DNA from: Pedobacter agri PB92
GTDB lineage: Bacteria; Bacteroidota; Bacteroidia; Sphingobacteriales; Sphingobacteriaceae
Assembly (NCBI RefSeq): GCF_000258495.1
Contig: NZ_AJLG01000010.1
Location: forward strand, 1 to 49,607
Length of the DNA: 49,607 nucleotides
Direction: 5' to 3'
In this document: piece after piece, positions 6,538-14,162 of the stretch
Layout: each line of letters opens with the position of its first letter
How positions within the stretch are numbered: the stretch's first letter is position 1
Notes under the pieces: model-generated
The model's database searches: none
What the model was told of the DNA's origin: nothing
The model's input: the letters and a program-made list of their open reading frames with translations, nothing else
Position numbers and translations under genes: made by a program

Positions 6538-7398
6538 CTAACCGGGTAACAATTCGTTTCTACTTTTTACCAAATCAGAAACATCAGTAGCAATAATCAT
6601 GATCGAATTCGTTGTACCCCGATCATTTTTCAATGGTTCATATATAAAATTGAAATAACAATCTACTTTCTGGCCATCTTTCTCTAAAATAGCTTTCGCT
6701 TCCTTGCCAATATATCTCTCACCGGTGGTGTAAACACGATCGAGTATTTCAAGATAAGGTTGATCTTGCAGTTCGGGTAAACCTGCCGCTAAAGGTTTTC
6801 CTAGAACGGTTTTATCTTTACCCCAAAGCTCAAGAATTAAATTATTTGCCATTTCGATCTTAAGTTGGCGATGACGCAAAACACCAAAGGCAATAGGTGC
6901 CTTTTCTAAAAAGCCACTTATTTTGGTTTTAGACTTTGATAAGCTTTTTCCTAATTGAAATGTAGCCGTAAAAGCCTGACTGAGTTCTTCATGAGCCAAA
7001 TTTAAATCTTCGTACAATGTATCAAGCTCATTTCGGTGACTTGCTATTTCTTTAGCAGAGATATCAACCTGTTGTATCAGCGCAGCATATTCTTCCAGAA
7101 ACTGAAATTGTTTAACAATGTTGGCCGCAATAATTTCCAATATCTCTTTTCCATGTGCTTCTAAGCCGTCTGCTCTAATATCTTTTATTATTATTTCTCC
7201 TATCAACTGGTTAGAAGCATTAATTAGAGGCTTCAGGAGATGACTTTCCGCTTTCAAACCTGGAGCCTGCAGCGCCTGTTTATGGATATTGATTTCTACT
7301 AGATCTGAGTTAAATACGGTTTTTAAAAGCCTGATATGTTGTTCCAGTAAATCATCCTTTTCAAATTTTAAAAATTTACGTCCTTGTTTACTGTCCAT
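6538..7398 (-). CDS. PAS-domain protein with coiled coil, no output domain
   Basis: A 286-residue soluble protein. Residues 1-100 resemble a GAF-like sensory region, 105-160 form a heptad-rich coiled coil, and 165-285 form a PAS domain (GFLEKAPIAFGVL near the start, ending IMIIATDVSDLVKSRNEL). In Bacteroidota such PAS segments are normally followed by a HisKA and HATPase_c kinase. Here the frame ends after the PAS domain, and the 150 bases that follow code for no kinase in any frame I read. It may therefore be a stand-alone sensor acting through protein contacts, or the relic of a longer kinase. The stop is in plain sequence, not next to a long homopolymer. The gene stands alone, between the desaturase gene and a divergently placed small gene. 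Confidence 0.65.
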   Translation of the reverse strand: MDSKQGRKFLKFEKDDLLEQHIRLLKTVFNSDLVEINIHKQALQAPGLKAESHLLKPLINASNQLIGEIIIKDIRADGLEAHGKEILEIIAANIVKQFQFLEEYAALIQQVDISAKEIASHRNELDTLYEDLNLAHEELSQAFTATFQLGKSLSKSKTKISGFLEKAPIAFGVLRHRQLKIEMANNLILELWGKDKTVLGKPLAAGLPELQDQPYLEILDRVYTTGERYIGKEAKAILEKDGQKVDCYFNFIYEPLKNDRGTTNSIMIIATDVSDLVKSRNELLPG

Positions 7399-7607
7399 TT
7401 TCTGCTTTTTTGATAAATCGTTTTAATTAACGACTAAATATCTTTCTTGTTAAGGTAGACAATATTCATACCCCAAACACGAATACTAAAATATAAATCT
7501 TGATTATGATGTTAATACGACTTTAAAAGAAAATAACTCTTTTTAGGAATGCTTTTGATTGTAACTATTAGCCTTTGGCAGATGTTAATCTTAAAAATCA
7601 AATACTC

Positions 7608-7877
7608 ATGTATCCAAATCACGAACTTTCGGTTTTGAGAAGACGTTTACTTGAAAAAATTGGTTCTACAACTTTAGGCCCTGGCGATTGTTCTGAAATA
7701 TCAGTCCAAATATTCGTAAAAACTGGTTATTACGTAAGCAGGTCTACTATTAAACGCATTTTCAGCACCGCACCGAACTTATCAGATTCTTCACCTTTTG
7801 TTAAGAACGCCATTGGCAGTTTTTTGGGTTTCGACCATTGGGAAGCTTTGAAACAAGCTATTGATAGAGAAAAGTAA
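7608..7877 (+). CDS. Small putative DNA-binding protein of Bacteroidota type
   Basis: About 89 residues from ATG 7608. The frame is open from TTG 7575, which would add 11 residues. The segment VSRSTIKRIFS is like the STLKRIFG motif seen at the N-terminus of many Bacteroidota regulators of unknown type and probably forms the recognition helix of a small helix-turn-helix domain. No other domain follows. I cannot name a family. It precedes the MsrA-like gene by 30 bases on the same strand, so they may be co-transcribed. Confidence 0.5.
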   Translation: MYPNHELSVLRRRLLEKIGSTTLGPGDCSEISVQIFVKTGYYVSRSTIKRIFSTAPNLSDSSPFVKNAIGSFLGFDHWEALKQAIDREK

Positions 7878-7907
7878 ATGTTGCGGATTTAATTTTAGAT
7901 TTAACGA

Positions 7908-8408
7908 ATGGAAAAAATTGGATTTGGGGGTAGCTGCCACTGGTGTACTGAAGCAATATTTTTATCTGTTAGAGGTGTGGTGAAGGTTGAACAAGGTTGG
8001 ATTTCGTCAACAGGCAGTGATCATGAATTATCTGAAGCGGTTATTGTGCATTACGCAGAAGAAATAATTGAGTTAAAATCATTAATCGAAATACATCTCC
8101 ATACGCACAGTTGTACCGCACAACACTCCATGCGTGTGAAGTATCGCTCGGCCATTTATGTATTTAATGATTTGCAGCAACAACTTGCGAATGATGCCAT
8201 TGTAACACTACAGTCTGATTTTGCACATCCCATCATTACAAAAGTTATCCCCTTTAGGCAATTTAAGCTCAATCAAAATAAATACCTAAATTACTATTAT
8301 GGTAACAGGGAAAAGCCCTTCTGCCGAAATATTGTAAGTCCGAAACTTAAAGCACTTATCGATTCGTTTCCTCATTTGGTAAATAAGGATAAAATGAATT
8401 TATCTTAA
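7908..8408 (+). CDS. Divergent MsrA-like peptide-methionine (S)-S-oxide reductase
   Basis: A 166-residue protein related to MsrA, which reduces methionine sulfoxide using a catalytic Cys. The motif GSCHWCTEAIF matches the family GCFWCTEAVF, so Cys10 aligns with the nucleophile, but the Phe that helps bind substrate is His here. The usual GYAGG that follows is changed to GWISSTG. Later parts fit the family (YRSAIYVF, and the C-terminal YYYGNREKPFCRNIVSPKL, where the Cys may be a resolving residue). Length is near the family norm of about 170. It may be a specialised or weak reductase. It lies behind a small DNA-binding gene. Family membership is likely; activity is uncertain because of the substitutions. 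Confidence 0.65.
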   Translation: MEKIGFGGSCHWCTEAIFLSVRGVVKVEQGWISSTGSDHELSEAVIVHYAEEIIELKSLIEIHLHTHSCTAQHSMRVKYRSAIYVFNDLQQQLANDAIVTLQSDFAHPIITKVIPFRQFKLNQNKYLNYYYGNREKPFCRNIVSPKLKALIDSFPHLVNKDKMNLS

Positions 8409-8510
8409 ATTTGTAGCGGACGATCCCCTCGAAATTCAGGCGCTTAATGCCATAATATTAAATCGAATTATTGTATTAGAATAATTTTTACAACCTTTGC
8501 GCCTTGCAAG

Positions 8511-8522
8511 GCAATTTGTTTC
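8511..8522. promoter_or_regulatory. 12-base palindrome upstream of the Hsp70-like gene
   Basis: GCCTTGCAAGGC is a perfect palindrome 107 bases before the Hsp70-like start codon. It may be an operator or part of an RNA hairpin; nothing else identifies it. Confidence 0.25.
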
Positions 8523-8628
8523 TGCAAACATACAAGCCTGTTTACTTCGGCTTAAATATTGTTCAGCCTTACTGAACTAAATCCTGCTTAAAATAAGGAT
8601 CACCAAACATTAAAATATTTCGTTTACC

Positions 8629-9897
8629 ATGAGCAAGTTTTTGTACGGCATTGATTTTGGCACAACCAATTCTGCGCTATCTATTTACGATGAAGAAAAA
8701 AAGGAAATTATAGATACAATTTCCATTCCCTCTTTGATCTATTTTACCGAAACAAAAAGTTTTGTTGATGGCGAAAGTCATATTGTTGGAGAAAAAGCAA
8801 TTGAAAGTTATTTAAATGACGGGATGAAAGGGCGTTTCATTAAATCAATCAAACAAATCCTCTCTCGAACCACCTTTACAGAGACCAGAATTCATAATAA
8901 GCGATACACAGCTGCCGATTTAGTGACACCAATCCTCAAAGATCTGAAATCGAAGGCAAATAAAATTATAAATGGAAACTGTAGCAAAGCCATCATTGGA
9001 AGACCTGTGTTTTTTGATGATGATAATTCGCAAAGAGATACTTTGGCGCAAACGAGATTAAAGAAAGCCGCTGAAAACGCTGGCTTTACTGATGTGCGCT
9101 TCCAGTTTGAACCGATTGGCGCTGCCTTTGCTTATGAAAAAACGATTAATAAAAAAGAACGGGTATTAGTAGCTGATTTAGGTGGTGGAACAACCGACTT
9201 TACTTATCTTATCCTCGATCCGGCAAAGGTGGGTAGTAAAGATCGAAAAAATGATATGATCGCATCAGGTGGTATTTATATTGGTGGAGACAGTTTAGAT
9301 TCTGCTTTTATGTGGGATAAAGGAACGCCATATTTTGGAAAAAACACAACTTACGAAGCCACACCCGGCAAGGTTTTAAACGTTCCGAAATCGCTTTTCG
9401 CAAATATTTGCACCTGGGATAAGATGAACTTTTTTAATGGACTAAAAATCCAAAAAGAAATAGAAGAGTACTACTATTATTCTGGCAATGATCCAAAATT
9501 TAAAAACCTAATTACCCTGATTGAAAATAATTTAGGCTATTCTTTATTCAGAGCGATAGAGAAAACGAAAATCGAGCTTTCTGATTTACCCGTTTCCAAT
9601 TTTGAGTATTCCAGCTTGGGAATAGATATTGATGAACAAATCAAATTAGATCAGTATAATGCCATTATTGAAAAAGACGTTTTAAAGATCGAAGCTTATC
9701 TTAACCAGTTTATGAATATTTATCACATCAACCCTGAAGAAATTGATTGCCTGTTTTTAACAGGAGGAACCTCAATGGTTTCAGCCATACAACAACTATT
9801 TAGACGCCGGTTTCCGCATATCCCTTTAAACTCAGGCGATAATTTTAAAAGTGTGGCGAAAGGCCTCGCCTACAGTGGTTATTTGTTTGAAGATTAA
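8629..9897 (+). CDS. Hsp70 family protein, YegD-like
   Basis: A 422-residue actin-fold ATPase. The phosphate-1 motif GIDFGTTNS is at residues 7-15, the phosphate-2 motif ADLGGGTTDF near 185, and the adenosine-binding LTGGTSM near 383. It ends shortly after the nucleotide-binding domain, so the peptide-binding domain of DnaK (about 630 residues) is absent. This architecture and the insertion between the two phosphate motifs match YegD-type Hsp70 relatives, whose clients are unknown. It is cytoplasmic. It stands alone with about 220 bases upstream, including the palindrome at 8511, and no DnaJ or GrpE partner is nearby. Confidence 0.8.
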   Translation: MSKFLYGIDFGTTNSALSIYDEEKKEIIDTISIPSLIYFTETKSFVDGESHIVGEKAIESYLNDGMKGRFIKSIKQILSRTTFTETRIHNKRYTAADLVTPILKDLKSKANKIINGNCSKAIIGRPVFFDDDNSQRDTLAQTRLKKAAENAGFTDVRFQFEPIGAAFAYEKTINKKERVLVADLGGGTTDFTYLILDPAKVGSKDRKNDMIASGGIYIGGDSLDSAFMWDKGTPYFGKNTTYEATPGKVLNVPKSLFANICTWDKMNFFNGLKIQKEIEEYYYYSGNDPKFKNLITLIENNLGYSLFRAIEKTKIELSDLPVSNFEYSSLGIDIDEQIKLDQYNAIIEKDVLKIEAYLNQFMNIYHINPEEIDCLFLTGGTSMVSAIQQLFRRRFPHIPLNSGDNFKSVAKGLAYSGYLFED

Positions 9898-10073
9898 TGA
9901 TTGGCTTACCGGAAAGGCAGTCTCGGTGTTTCGACGGAAACCTAAGCATCTTTCCCCTAACCTAATTTAATAGTTTCTGAAGAAATTATTACAGATGACT
10001 GGTACTACTACTCATATTTAGTAGATTTTGGAATATTATTTCCAATTTGTGTTAGTTTTTTTAATTTAGCACT
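9898..10073. other. Intergenic region, no gene seen
   Basis: AT-rich spacer between the Hsp70-like gene and the inverted-repeat element. No ORF, RNA gene or terminator stands out. Confidence 0.5.
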
Positions 10074-10224
10074 AAATTAATGCGACTGATAAAAGCATGA
10101 AGCAGTTAGCAATATTTTACGCGTGTGGCGCTTTGGCAAAATATGTTGTGAGGTACGGAAAACCTGGATTCTTGGAAGAAATTTATCCTTATGATTAACA
10201 TTTCTTTGACGGTCGCATTAATTT
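10074..10224. repeat. 151-base segment bounded by 13-base inverted repeats
   Basis: AAATTAATGCGAC at 10074-10086 and its exact reverse complement at 10212-10224 bound this segment. The right repeat contains the first base of the AraC gene's stop codon. Inside is a 33-residue ORF on the plus strand (10097-10198) with no recognisable features. The layout resembles a miniature inverted-repeat element. No clear target duplication is visible. A long-range hairpin at the end of the AraC transcript is the other possibility. Confidence 0.4.
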
Positions 10225-11000
10225 TATCCTAAATGGCTAAATTGATTTACCGTTACTCCTTTGTATCTTCTAAAGGTAGAATGAAAGTTTGAAGTTTGTT
10301 CAAAGCCTAAAATCTTCGCAATCTCATCAACGCTATGATCTGAATGAAGCAACAACATTTCGGCCTCTCTCATGATCCGATCTTTGATCAGGCTGGATAA
10401 ACTTTTGCCTAAAACTTTACTTAAAAACAAGTTAAGCTTTCTGCTACTGATCCCCATTCCCTGGGCATAAAACTCAATGGACCGCTCCGTTTTGTAAAAC
10501 TGTTCTAATATCGCTCTGAAACGAAGTACCTGCTGTAACTCATCCAATGAAAGTGCAGCTAAATAACCATCCAAATCCGAAGTATACCCTAAAAATAGCG
10601 ATAGATATTGAGATAGGTAAGCTACATCTCTCCTTGCATCTACTTCTTTACGCAGCTGCTCAATGAGGCTAGTTGTTTTTTTAAACTCATTCGCATCCAG
10701 GTCTCGGTAAGAAAGTTTCAAAAAAAGATTTTTGGCGAGGGGATCTAAGTGCTGCAATAAAAATTCAGCGTATAATATGCTGCTAAACGTTAGCCAATAA
10801 GCAAATTGTATTTCGCCGTCTAATCTTACCAGTCCCTCTTCAGGAATAAAAAATATTCGTCCGGCAATCAATTTATGATCACCAGAATTCATGTGCAGGT
10901 ATCCTTCCGCTTCTTTAATTACTAAAATACGCATTGGAAAAGCTGCTGGCAAAGCTTTTTCCCTTTTATAAAATCCTTTAATCACCTCAAGTTGTATCAT
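10224..11000 (-). CDS. AraC family transcriptional regulator
   Basis: A 258-residue protein with an N-terminal sensing region of about 150 residues (cupin-like strands, no recognised ligand) and a C-terminal AraC/XylS DNA-binding domain at about 160-258. The second helix-turn-helix is typical: SVDEIAKILGFEQTSNFHSTFRRYKGVT. The first is divergent (QGMGISSRKLNLFLSKVLGKSLSSLI). It would bind DNA as an activator or repressor; the target is unknown. The nearest divergent genes lie on the same strand, so the neighbourhood gives no clue. Its stop codon lies at the edge of the inverted-repeat element. Confidence 0.8.
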   Translation of the reverse strand: MIQLEVIKGFYKREKALPAAFPMRILVIKEAEGYLHMNSGDHKLIAGRIFFIPEEGLVRLDGEIQFAYWLTFSSILYAEFLLQHLDPLAKNLFLKLSYRDLDANEFKKTTSLIEQLRKEVDARRDVAYLSQYLSLFLGYTSDLDGYLAALSLDELQQVLRFRAILEQFYKTERSIEFYAQGMGISSRKLNLFLSKVLGKSLSSLIKDRIMREAEMLLLHSDHSVDEIAKILGFEQTSNFHSTFRRYKGVTVNQFSHLG

Positions 11001-11238
11001 ATCAACTTAGATTTTAAAGTGTTTAGTGAGAGATCGTTTATCATTATAAATTAGTGTGGTTTCTAAGACTACCAACGCACATTAAAAGTTACATTAATAA
11101 ATTGTTAATCTAAACCAAATTTCCTGTTGCTGTAACGAAATCAATGGTTCAATAAATTCTTGCGCAAACATAAATAATATTATAGTTTTGATTGGCTTGT
11201 AGCTAAAATTCTAAGCTATCAACAATAAATTCCTAGGC

Positions 11239-11270
11239 AAAAAAAAAGCAAACTAATAATTAAGTTTGCT
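11239..11270 (-). terminator. Intrinsic terminator after the cold-shock gene pair
   Basis: AGCAAACT (11247-11254) and AGTTTGCT (11263-11270) form an 8-bp stem. Read on the minus strand it is followed by nine T residues (11239-11247). It lies 25 bases beyond the stop of the 11296 gene, so it ends the cold-shock transcript. Confidence 0.75.
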
Positions 11271-11295
11271 CATTTTGTTTAATTTGATGAATCTT

Positions 11296-11493
11296 TCAGG
11301 ATTTTAATACTATAACCTTTACTACTTCAACATTGTTGGCAGCGAAATTGAGATCGAAAAGTACAATATTTTGCGTTTGAATTTTATCTATTAATCCTTT
11401 AGCCGAAACGATTAAATCCTTTCCTCCATTAGAAGGTGTAATTAATCCTAGTCCTTTTTCATCATCATAATACTTTACAGTTCCGAGTCTCAT
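11296..11493 (-). CDS. Degenerate cold-shock-domain protein
   Basis: A 65-residue protein with the cold-shock fold but altered RNA-binding motifs. RNP1, normally KGFGFI, reads KGLGLI, and RNP2, normally VFVH, reads LIVSAKG, so two aromatic stacking residues and the histidine are lost. It begins 6 bases after the stop of the intact cold-shock gene on the same strand and is certainly co-transcribed with it. It probably arose by tandem duplication and has lost much of its nucleic-acid affinity, or acquired another partner. A terminator follows at 11239. Confidence 0.7.
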   Translation of the reverse strand: MRLGTVKYYDDEKGLGLITPSNGGKDLIVSAKGLIDKIQTQNIVLFDLNFAANNVEVVKVIVLKS

Positions 11494-11499
11494 AGTATA

Positions 11500-11685
11500 T
11501 TACACTAGTTTAACATTAACTGCATTTAAACCTTTTTTGCCCTGAGTTACTTCGAACTCTACCTGGTCATCTTGATTAATTTTATCAACTAATCCTGTAA
11601 TGTGTACGAAGATCTCTTCTCCGTTTTCTGACTTAATGAATCCAAAACCTTTTGACTCATTATAAAATTTTACTGTTCCTTGCAT
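11500..11685 (-). CDS. Cold-shock protein (CspA family)
   Basis: A 61-residue single cold-shock domain with intact motifs: RNP1 KGFGFI (residues 12-17) and RNP2 EIFVH (24-28). It is a cytoplasmic single-stranded RNA/DNA-binding chaperone that melts mRNA structure, often induced by cold. The start codon gives the standard MQGTVKFYN beginning. It is followed after 6 bases by a degenerate paralogue. A 7-bp hairpin lies 13 bases upstream of the start (11698-11713), within the likely 5' leader. Confidence 0.88.
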   Translation of the reverse strand: MQGTVKFYNESKGFGFIKSENGEEIFVHITGLVDKINQDDQVEFEVTQGKKGLNAVNVKLV

Positions 11686-11697
11686 TTAATTTAGAAA

Positions 11698-11713
11698 GTT
11701 TAGATTTCTAAAC
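11698..11713 (-). promoter_or_regulatory. Hairpin in the cold-shock mRNA leader
   Basis: GTTTAGA (11698-11704) and TCTAAAC (11707-11713) form a 7-bp inverted repeat with a 2-base centre, just upstream of the cold-shock start codon. It could be a thermosensitive leader structure or a protein site. Confidence 0.35.
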
Positions 11714-11893
11714 ATAGCAAAATGAAAAAAGTTTAAAAAATGTAATAGATTTTTACGGCGTTTTAATAGATGAAGGGTAGTACCTGGCGGTTTAACCTAA
11801 AATATTCTTTTAATTGTTTGATATACTGTATCACAATTCCTGCAAAAAAGAAATTCTGAAAGCTTAAGAAGTGAGTATTGCCAGATTATTCTG

Positions 11894-11986
11894 CTATATT
11901 TTCTTACTCGCAAAAATTATCCAAAAAACTGTAATACCACTAAGTATAAAAATAATCCCCAATATTAAATTCATTCTGTCATCCAT
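11894..11986 (-). CDS. Possible 30-residue membrane peptide
   Basis: ATG 11986 opens a 30-residue frame ending at TAG 11894-11896. After five charged residues it is a single hydrophobic helix (LILGIIFILSGITVFWIIF) followed by ASKKI. An A-rich and AAAG context precedes the ATG. Single-helix peptides of this size are common in Bacteroidota but hard to prove. The overlapping plus-strand frame from GTG 11871 looks less like a protein. There is no other evidence of expression. Confidence 0.35.
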   Translation of the reverse strand: MDDRMNLILGIIFILSGITVFWIIFASKKI

Positions 11987-12183
11987 CTTTGTAAGCTACA
12001 AAAAATATGATGACATTCAGATGATTTACGTAAAATACAACCTGAGGGGTTAAAGTAGTCTATGGATTGTATTTAAAAAATAAAATCCTCGCTTTGTAAA
12101 TGAACAAGGCGATAGCGATTGAATATTGTGAGAATTGCATCGATTGTTAATAAAATCCCAATCAAATACCAAAAAAGATTTGA

Positions 12184-12408
12184 TTAAACGACCTTCAACT
12201 TAGACCTTTTTTTGGCCATGCCGACAATATTTTTAGCAACTTTTCCTCTTTTTGTGATGGCAAGTTCAAATTCTACTGAGCTACCTATATAAAGACCCTT
12301 TGCTTTACAATCTGATATATCGAAATAAATACTTTGAACTACTAATTCCTGTGAGATTAATCCGAAACCTCTTTGCTTATTGTAAGCTGTAATGACACCA
12401 TTCATCAT
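12184..12408 (-). CDS. Cold-shock-domain-like protein with an in-frame membrane segment after its stop
   Basis: A 74-residue divergent cold-shock domain. RNP1 reads RGFGLI and RNP2 reads SIYFD, with a basic C-terminus (MAKKRSKLKVV). After TAA 12184-12186 the same frame stays open for 36 more codons, to TAA 12073-12075. Those codons encode a hydrophobic helix (WYLIGILLTIDAILTIF) with a basic, then acidic tail. The tail could be a separate peptide (only a TTG, 12163-12165, could start it), a stop-codon readthrough extension, or the remains of a membrane-anchored cold-shock protein. This is the third cold-shock-domain gene within 1.2 kb on this strand. Confidence 0.6.
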   Translation of the reverse strand: MMNGVITAYNKQRGFGLISQELVVQSIYFDISDCKAKGLYIGSSVEFELAITKRGKVAKNIVGMAKKRSKLKVV

Positions 12409-12624
12409 GTTTAGTTTTGAGCGTTTATTGATATAAACATAGTTGATTGTGTATAAAAAAAATAATGCAGTAGATATTCTATCACAATAAATAGATATGA
12501 TTTGTACCTAAGTTGATTATCGTAAAATATCGGGTCGGTATGACTATTAAATCAGATCGCTAATTATGATAATTAAAACTTAAAAATATTTTAAATGTTT
12601 AATCATTAGTTTAAAACCATCGCT

Positions 12625-12808
12625 ATGAAAAATGTAAATAAAAAAAAGTTCTACCAAAGAACTTAATGAAGTTAAAGAAGGCGATATCATAAAGGATGAT
12701 ACCGGGAAAAAAGGTGAAGTTGCAGACATAGAAATTTTGAATAGAAAGAAGGAAACGCAATACTATTACAAGATCAAAAATGATGGAACAATTCTCGTAA
12801 TTAAATAA
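12625..12808 (+). pseudogene. Small hypothetical gene broken at an A8 tract
   Basis: ATG 12625 starts a frame that fails after 13 codons. The next frame is open from the A8 tract at 12640-12647 to TAA 12806-12808 and encodes a charged, protein-like sequence (KELNEVKEGDIIKDDTGKKG, then a Lys/Tyr-rich end finishing LVIK). With seven A residues in place of eight, one 59-residue protein results. The GDII...GKKGEV pattern suggests a small beta-barrel of SH3 or KOW type, but I recognise no family. Either the base count is a sequencing error or the tract is slippery. The 216 bases before it (12409-12624) are AT-rich and hold nothing I can name. Confidence 0.5.
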
Positions 12809-12877
12809 TAGGTTCAGTTGGATTTATTTATTGGCGATTAGAAATATTTAAGGATATTTGCGCAAAAGTATTGATCC

Positions 12878-13513
12878 ATGCAAAATATTAAAAACATCAT
12901 TTTTGATTACGGAAACGTAATTTTCGATATCGATTTTAGAATTGCCCAGGCTTCGTTTAAAAAACTTGGCATAACAGATATAGAAAATTTCTTTGCACAT
13001 AAAGGCCATAATCAAATATTTGATGATTTTGAAACCGGCGCAATCTCTCCGGCAGAGTTTCGCGAGGGTATCAGAAAAGCTGCTGAGAAACCTGATTTAA
13101 CTGATGCTCAGATTGATGAGGCATGGAATAGCTTATTAATTGGAACCCATCAACAAAATCATAATTTGTTACTGGCGGTAAAAGAGAAATACAGAACTTT
13201 TCTATTAAGTAATAACAATGAAATCCATTACGAATGGATTATCAATTACCTGAAAACAACTTTCGAACTGAACAATTACGATGACTATTTTGAGAAAGCT
13301 TACTTTTCTCAGCAAATGAAATTGCGTAAACCTAATATTAATATTTTTGAGCAAGTATTAAAGGAAAACAACTTAAATCCTGCCGAAACTTTGTTTATAG
13401 ATGATAGTCCGCAGCACATCGAAGGGGCAAAAAAAGTGGGGTTAAATACGTTATTGATGACTGAAAAACCAGCTCAACTGGAATCGTTTTTGAAAGCCAA
13501 CGGCGTTTTGTAA
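12878..13513 (+). CDS. HAD family hydrolase (subfamily IA)
   Basis: A 211-residue haloacid-dehalogenase-like phosphatase. Motif I FDYGNVIFD gives the nucleophile Asp10. Motif II is in FLLSNNN, motif III Lys in MKLRKPN, and motif IV FIDDSPQ carries the metal-binding aspartates. One difference: the acid/base Asp usually two residues after the nucleophile (DxD) is replaced by Gly12 (D-Y-G), as seen in a known subset of HAD-IA proteins with the DYGNV motif. The helical cap lies at about 15-85. It is a cytoplasmic phosphatase of unknown substrate. The DUF962 gene follows after 9 bases, so they form a pair. Confidence 0.8.
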   Translation: MQNIKNIIFDYGNVIFDIDFRIAQASFKKLGITDIENFFAHKGHNQIFDDFETGAISPAEFREGIRKAAEKPDLTDAQIDEAWNSLLIGTHQQNHNLLLAVKEKYRTFLLSNNNEIHYEWIINYLKTTFELNNYDDYFEKAYFSQQMKLRKPNINIFEQVLKENNLNPAETLFIDDSPQHIEGAKKVGLNTLLMTEKPAQLESFLKANGVL

Positions 13514-13522
13514 ATTAGGGTT

Positions 13523-13846
13523 ATGGCGGAAAAGAAATACAAATCTCTTAAAGAGTTTTATCCCTATTATCTAAGTGAGCATACCAATACAACTTCCAGA
13601 GTACTTCACTTTATTGGAACAGGGTTAGTTGTACTCGCCTTTTTTACAGGCTTTCTTTTTCATGATTGGCGTTTTTTCTTGGCGATGCCGATTTTAGGAT
13701 ATGGTTTTGCGTGGGTAGGTCATTTCTTTTTTGAGAAAAATAAACCCGCAACTTTTGAATATCCGGGTTATAGTTTAGCCAGCGATTTTATCCTTTTTTA
13801 CGATTTGCTTACGGGAAAACAAGGGTTTGTAATGAAGAAAGATTAG
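13523..13846 (+). CDS. DUF962 (Mpo1-like) membrane protein
   Basis: A 107-residue protein of the DUF962/Mpo1-like family. The N-terminal FYPYYLSEHTNTTSRVLHFIGTG contains the conserved His residues, followed by two membrane helices (about 32-48 and 52-68), then WVGHFFFEKNKPATFEYPGYSL, which is highly characteristic. Yeast Mpo1 is an Fe(II)-dependent dioxygenase in alpha-oxidation of phytosphingosine-derived 2-hydroxy fatty acids. Sphingobacteriaceae make sphingolipids, so a related role is conceivable but unproven. It follows the HAD gene by 9 bases. Confidence 0.82.
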   Translation: MAEKKYKSLKEFYPYYLSEHTNTTSRVLHFIGTGLVVLAFFTGFLFHDWRFFLAMPILGYGFAWVGHFFFEKNKPATFEYPGYSLASDFILFYDLLTGKQGFVMKKD

Positions 13847-14162
13847 CAAATATTTAAGCCGTTGGTTAAAACCAATGGCAATGAATTATAAACATAGTCT
13901 TTTATCCGCTATTTATTGCAGGCTGCTTGAGCTGCCTGGTTGGTATTAAAGAATAGCGGTGTTAGCAAAACCTTTGTTCTTAAACCCGATTGGAGCGAAA
14001 ATACTTTTTGCAGCAGGTTTTTAACAAGTTCGAACTAACAATATCAAAAAGATTGAAGCAGAAAGCGGGACTACTTAATCCAAAAAACCACCACACTTTC
14101 CTTTCCAAATAAAAAATGGAATCATCCTTTCGGTAACCCCATTTCTCATTTAAGCAAGTATG
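13847..14162. repeat. Intergenic region with a palindromic repeat
   Basis: The main feature is GCCGTTGG-TTAAAA-CCAATGGC at 13858-13879, a hairpin with one G-T pair located 12 bases after the DUF962 stop. It may act as a weak terminator. It resembles short interspersed palindromes common between genes in this bacterial group. The remaining 280 bases contain no convincing ORF. Confidence 0.4.

Noticed and set aside
8415..8482. Open frame ADDPLEIQALNAI after the MsrA-like gene, resembling the start of a response regulator
   Set aside because: Only about 25 codons with no start codon and a nearby stop; probably chance.
9898..10073. Search for a small RNA or riboswitch between the Hsp70-like and AraC genes
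   Set aside because: No strong fold or terminator found by eye.
10097..10198. 33-residue ORF inside the inverted-repeat element
   Set aside because: Too short, no features, and the element explains the segment better; noted only within the repeat.
11871..12053. 60-residue plus-strand frame from a GTG
   Set aside because: No family or signal features, a poor start codon, and the opposite strand has a better small membrane ORF.
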